A model generated the notes under the pieces. The model saw nothing but the letters and a program-made list of their open reading frames with translations, was not told the DNA's origin and did no database searches. A program made the translations under genes and the position numbers. Shown in pieces: positions 61,470 to 64,000 of a stretch of 64,000 nt of DNA. Position 1 is the stretch's first letter; every line of letters begins with the position of its first letter. This DNA comes from Acetobacter pasteurianus subsp. pasteurianus LMG 1262 = NBRC 106471 (GTDB lineage: Bacteria > Pseudomonadota > Alphaproteobacteria > Acetobacterales > Acetobacteraceae): the NCBI RefSeq assembly GCF_000285275.1, contig NZ_CADO01000067.1, positions 124,001-188,000 of the forward strand, given 5' to 3'.

Positions 61470-61918
61470 CACAAACCGTGCCGGATTCTGATGCCCTGTA
61501 TGACCGTGTGATTATGGAGCGTGCACGCGCTCCACAATATGCGGGTAAGCTGGAAGCACCTTCTGTGCAGGGCGAAGGCAAAAACCCCATGTGTGGGGAC
61601 AAAACACGGGTGGATATCGCGCTAGATGCAACCCATATCCAAAGTGTGCGCCACACCACACGAGGGTGCGCCATCTGCGCAGCAGCAGCTGATTTAATGG
61701 CGCAACAGGTTTCTGGTTTAGATGTTGCGCAAGCTGTCAGCCTGTCTGGTCGGTTTTCTGCCATGCTGGTGGGGGAGGCTTCTCCTGCAGCACCGGCAGA
61801 TACTTCATTAGGGCCGTTAGAGGTTTTCCAGCCTCTGCGGTCTCACAAGGCACGGATACGATGTGCCGAACTGCCTTGGATTGCGTTAAAGGAGGCGCTT
61901 TCTCATGCCGACGTCTGA
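61466..61918 (+). CDS. sufU: SufU-type sulfur acceptor protein
   Basis: A 150-residue IscU-fold protein of the SufU type. The zinc-site residues correspond to Cys43 and Asp45 (NPMCGD), Cys68 (RGCAIC) and Cys133 (IRCAELPW). SufU accepts sulfur from SufS rather than acting as a classical scaffold. An additional Cys71 lies where Ser is usual (GCAIS). The start is GTG at 61466, overlapping the sufS stop (GTGA). Its stop overlaps the following gene by 14 bases. Confidence 0.9.
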   Translation: MTQTVPDSDALYDRVIMERARAPQYAGKLEAPSVQGEGKNPMCGDKTRVDIALDATHIQSVRHTTRGCAICAAAADLMAQQVSGLDVAQAVSLSGRFSAMLVGEASPAAPADTSLGPLEVFQPLRSHKARIRCAELPWIALKEALSHADV

Positions 61919-62393
61919 AGACGTGCATGCTCCCGTTCTGCCAGAGGTAGAAAAGGAAGCTAAAACAGCAGAGGCTTCTGCCGATGTGCTGCATGCTGAT
62001 CATGCGCCTGCCGGAGATGAAGCCGGAAAAGTAGAAAGCTGGACACCGGATGAAGGGGCAGAACAATCTGCCAAGCTTCCGGCTGCCGGTGCTGTTTCGG
62101 AAGATGCGGTGATTGAGGCGATTGCCACAGTGCATGACCCGGAAATTCCGGTAAACATTTACGAACTCGGCCTGATTTACGCGATTGATCTGTATGATGA
62201 TGGCCGCGTACGTATTGAAATGACACTGACAGCCCCCAACTGCCCCAGCGCGCAGGAACTGCCTGTGCAGGTAAAGGAAGCAGTGGAAAAAGTGCCGGGC
62301 GTGAAATCTGCCGAAGTAGAAGTGGTGTGGGATCCGCCGTGGGATATGTCGCGTATGAGTGATGAAGCCCGTCTTGCGCTGAACATGTTCTGA
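61905..62393 (+). CDS. sufT: SufT-type DUF59 Fe-S maturation protein
   Basis: A 162-residue protein with a variable acidic N-terminus (residues 1-60) and a C-terminal DUF59/MIP18 domain: AIATVHDPEIPVNIYELGLIY, then MTLTAPNCPSAQELPVQV and VEVVWDPPWD. The Cys in APNCP is conserved. SufT-type proteins help mature Fe-S proteins and are regularly found in SUF operons. The 14-base overlap with sufU indicates co-translation. Confidence 0.93.
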   Translation: MPTSEDVHAPVLPEVEKEAKTAEASADVLHADHAPAGDEAGKVESWTPDEGAEQSAKLPAAGAVSEDAVIEAIATVHDPEIPVNIYELGLIYAIDLYDDGRVRIEMTLTAPNCPSAQELPVQVKEAVEKVPGVKSAEVEVVWDPPWDMSRMSDEARLALNMF

Positions 62394-62419
62394 ACCGCAA
62401 ACTCAGGTGAGGGTATAAA

Positions 62420-62788
62420 ATGTCTCAGAAAACGGCTGCGGCTCCCATAAAGCGGGAGCTTCCTCCTCTTATGCGGGTGTCCCAGGCTGCGGCAGATCGG
62501 TTGCAGCATTTGTATGCCACGGCACATGCGGGCCAGTTGCTGCGTATTTCTGTAAGCACCAAAGGCTGCTCCGGCAAAGCATATGACATGCAGTTTGTAG
62601 ATGCACCGGGCGCAGGGGACGAGGTGGTGAAAGACCACGGCGTAACTCTGTTGGTAGATCGCAAAGCTACGCTTTACCTGATTGGGTCTGAAATGGATTA
62701 TCAGGAAGGTGATCTGGAAGCAGGATTTGTGTTTGCCAACCCTAACGAGAAAGGCCGTTGCGGCTGCGGCGAGAGCTTTCACGTTTAA
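62420..62788 (+). CDS. sufA: A-type Fe-S carrier SufA/IscA-like
   Basis: A 122-residue A-type carrier that hands clusters to target proteins. The three ligands are Cys50 (TKGCSG), Cys114 and Cys116 (GRCGCGESF). Phrases DYQEGDLEAGFVFANPN are typical. It is the last gene of the operon, 26 bases after sufT. Its 3' end overlaps, in antisense, the 3' end of the minus-strand RNA methyltransferase gene by 47 bases. Confidence 0.94.
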   Translation: MSQKTAAAPIKRELPPLMRVSQAAADRLQHLYATAHAGQLLRISVSTKGCSGKAYDMQFVDAPGAGDEVVKDHGVTLLVDRKATLYLIGSEMDYQEGDLEAGFVFANPNEKGRCGCGESFHV

Positions 62789-64000
62789 AGCTGCAAATAG
62801 CTTCAATTTCTGCAGACCATAAAAACTGGTCAATTACGGTTACATTTTCCACCGTATATCCGGCTTTGGCCAGCAGGCTTGCATCCTGCGCCAAGGCTGC
62901 CGGGTTACAGCTTACGTACACAATGTGGTTAGGTAACCCTTGCGCAATCTGGCGCATTTGCAGCTTTGCCCCTGCATGTGGAGGATCCAGCACAACCACA
63001 GCAGAAGCTGCTATTTCCTTGGCCAGAACAGGCTGATGGTTCAGATCTCGGCAGAATGGGCTGATACGTGTGCCGCCAGTTGCCTTTTTTAGAGCCTCTA
63101 GGGCAGGAGCATAACCTTCGTAAGCATTTACGCGGGCATGTTCTGCCAATGGAAAGGTAAGGGTGCCACAACCGGCATAAAGCTCGGTGATAATATCCCG
63201 ACGGTTCAGCTTGGTTGGCAGGCTTTTGACAACGGCTTCCTGAATATATTGTTCGCTCTCACGCGTTGCCTGAAAAAAAGTTCCGGCTGGCGGCGCAATT
63301 TGGTGGGAAGCGATTGTCTGAACAACAGAGCCCGATTGTGCAGCAACTTCCGGCAACCCTGTATCTTTAATCTGCTGCCAGCTTATACGCGGAATATGCT
63401 GTTCTGTAGCCAATTGCGCCAAACGGACGCGATCTGGCGCAGTCAGTGGTCCATCTGTTTGCAGCAGAACATCCAGCCCGGAATCCAGCAGATTGATATG
63501 CAAATTGGCTTCGCGCCGAATGGCATTTAAGCTGCGGAGCGTGGCCCGAAAAGCGGGCAGGGCAGCCACAATATCGGGGTGCAGCACAACGCAGGTAGTA
63601 AGATCCGTAACCTCATGGCTGTTGCGTGCATGAAGCCCAATCATAATGCCATCAGGCTGACGTCTTACTGCCAGATCTGCTCTACGGCGTGAATGCGGCT
63701 GTACCTGTTTGGCAGAAAATGCCGGAAGGTTACTAAAACCGGCCTTTTGCAAAGCGTGTTGAACGGTAGCCACTTTCCACTGCAAAATAGCAGCGGGCTT
63801 TACGTGTTGAAGCGTACAACCACCACAGTGTTCGAACAGAGAACAGGGCGGTATTTGCCGGTCTGGTGAAGGCTGAAGCACTTCAGCAAGCTGCCATTTT
63901 CCCTCTGAATCTTTCGTCAGACGGATATGCTCACCAGCAAGGGTTTCTGGAATGTAGGCTATGCGCCCATCTGGCGTACGCACGGCACCATCGCCCTGCG
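62742..64000 (-). CDS. RumA/RlmD-type 23S rRNA (uracil-5-)-methyltransferase, 5' end cut
   Basis: A SAM-dependent methyltransferase of the TrmA/RlmCD family, at least 418 residues; the start lies beyond the window. It has the Fe-S cysteines (PPCSLFEHCGGCTLQH, a Cx5CxxC pattern), the SAM motif TELYAGCGTLTFPLA, VVLDPPHAG and the catalytic Cys in YVSCNPAALAQD. The conserved end AICSFKRE is followed by an Arg/Ser-rich tail read from the antisense of sufA's last codons. The Fe-S cluster would be supplied by the neighbouring SUF system. Confidence 0.9.
   Translation of the reverse strand, partial: QGDGAVRTPDGRIAYIPETLAGEHIRLTKDSEGKWQLAEVLQPSPDRQIPPCSLFEHCGGCTLQHVKPAAILQWKVATVQHALQKAGFSNLPAFSAKQVQPHSRRRADLAVRRQPDGIMIGLHARNSHEVTDLTTCVVLHPDIVAALPAFRATLRSLNAIRREANLHINLLDSGLDVLLQTDGPLTAPDRVRLAQLATEQHIPRISWQQIKDTGLPEVAAQSGSVVQTIASHQIAPPAGTFFQATRESEQYIQEAVVKSLPTKLNRRDIITELYAGCGTLTFPLAEHARVNAYEGYAPALEALKKATGGTRISPFCRDLNHQPVLAKEIAASAVVVLDPPHAGAKLQMRQIAQGLPNHIVYVSCNPAALAQDASLLAKAGYTVENVTVIDQFLWSAEIEAICSFKRESSRRSRNGLSR

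Overview
The window is chromosomal, gene-dense and almost entirely housekeeping. It looks like an acetic acid bacterium (Acetobacteraceae, most likely Acetobacter or a close relative). The evidence is alphaproteobacterial gene order (yceD-rpmF-plsX-fabH-ihfA-merR), a MucR/Ros regulator, a COQ9-family protein, a PmtA-type phosphatidylethanolamine methyltransferase, a divergent PEP carboxylase, a SUF-only Fe-S operon, and haem O synthase sitting in what appears to be a decayed cytochrome c oxidase operon. The genus is inferred from protein style and was not checked by a search. I see no insertion sequence, prophage, CRISPR array, rRNA or integrase.

Layout. 1-3.5 kb: end of rplS, then leuC-leuD-leuB. 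3.6-7.9 kb: rpsU (minus), then def, a COQ9-like gene, a MarR regulator and an OmpR/EnvZ-like pair packed as one operon. 7.9-13 kb: BamE lipoprotein (minus), then yceD-rpmF-plsX-fabH-ihfA and a MerR-type regulator carrying a hexanucleotide repeat; tRNA-Pro(GGG) follows. 13.2-18.8 kb: AI-2E-family permease, murJ, a DUF4130-UdgX fusion, ihfB, mucR and a 500-base AT-rich gap. 18.8-24.1 kb: LysR, trxB, and an overlapping Lrp / GT2-GtrA / ArnT-like set. 24.2-28.8 kb: gshB, a 58-residue membrane peptide, pmtA, a haem-copper-oxidase-like protein without its active site, ctaB and a tiny CoxF-like gene.

28.8-37 kb (minus strand): a 63-residue membrane peptide, a TIM44-like protein, pmbA/tldE, an M16 peptidase, thrC, a Yellow/MRJP-like exported protein and an M32 carboxypeptidase. 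37-47.5 kb: a TPR/GT9-like protein, mutS, glnD, a DUF4743-Nudix protein (minus) and an Atm1-type ABC transporter. 47.5-51.8 kb: a small unknown gene, rpmB, fusA and an exported alpha/beta-hydrolase fold protein without the nucleophile serine. 51.8-56 kb: ppc (minus) and a DUF445 membrane protein. 56.1-62.8 kb: a complete SUF operon (Rrf2 regulator, sufB, C, D, S, U, T, A). 62.7-64 kb: a RumA/RlmD-type RNA methyltransferase running off the edge.

The most unusual item is the protein at 26.4-27.6 kb. It aligns with cytochrome oxidase subunit I, appears to keep both low-spin haem histidines, and has lost the CuB ligands, the cross-linked tyrosine and the high-spin haem ligand. It sits directly before ctaB and a CoxF-like small gene, so it reads as a repurposed or relic subunit left from an aa3 oxidase operon. 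No clearly new multi-gene defence or mobile system is visible.
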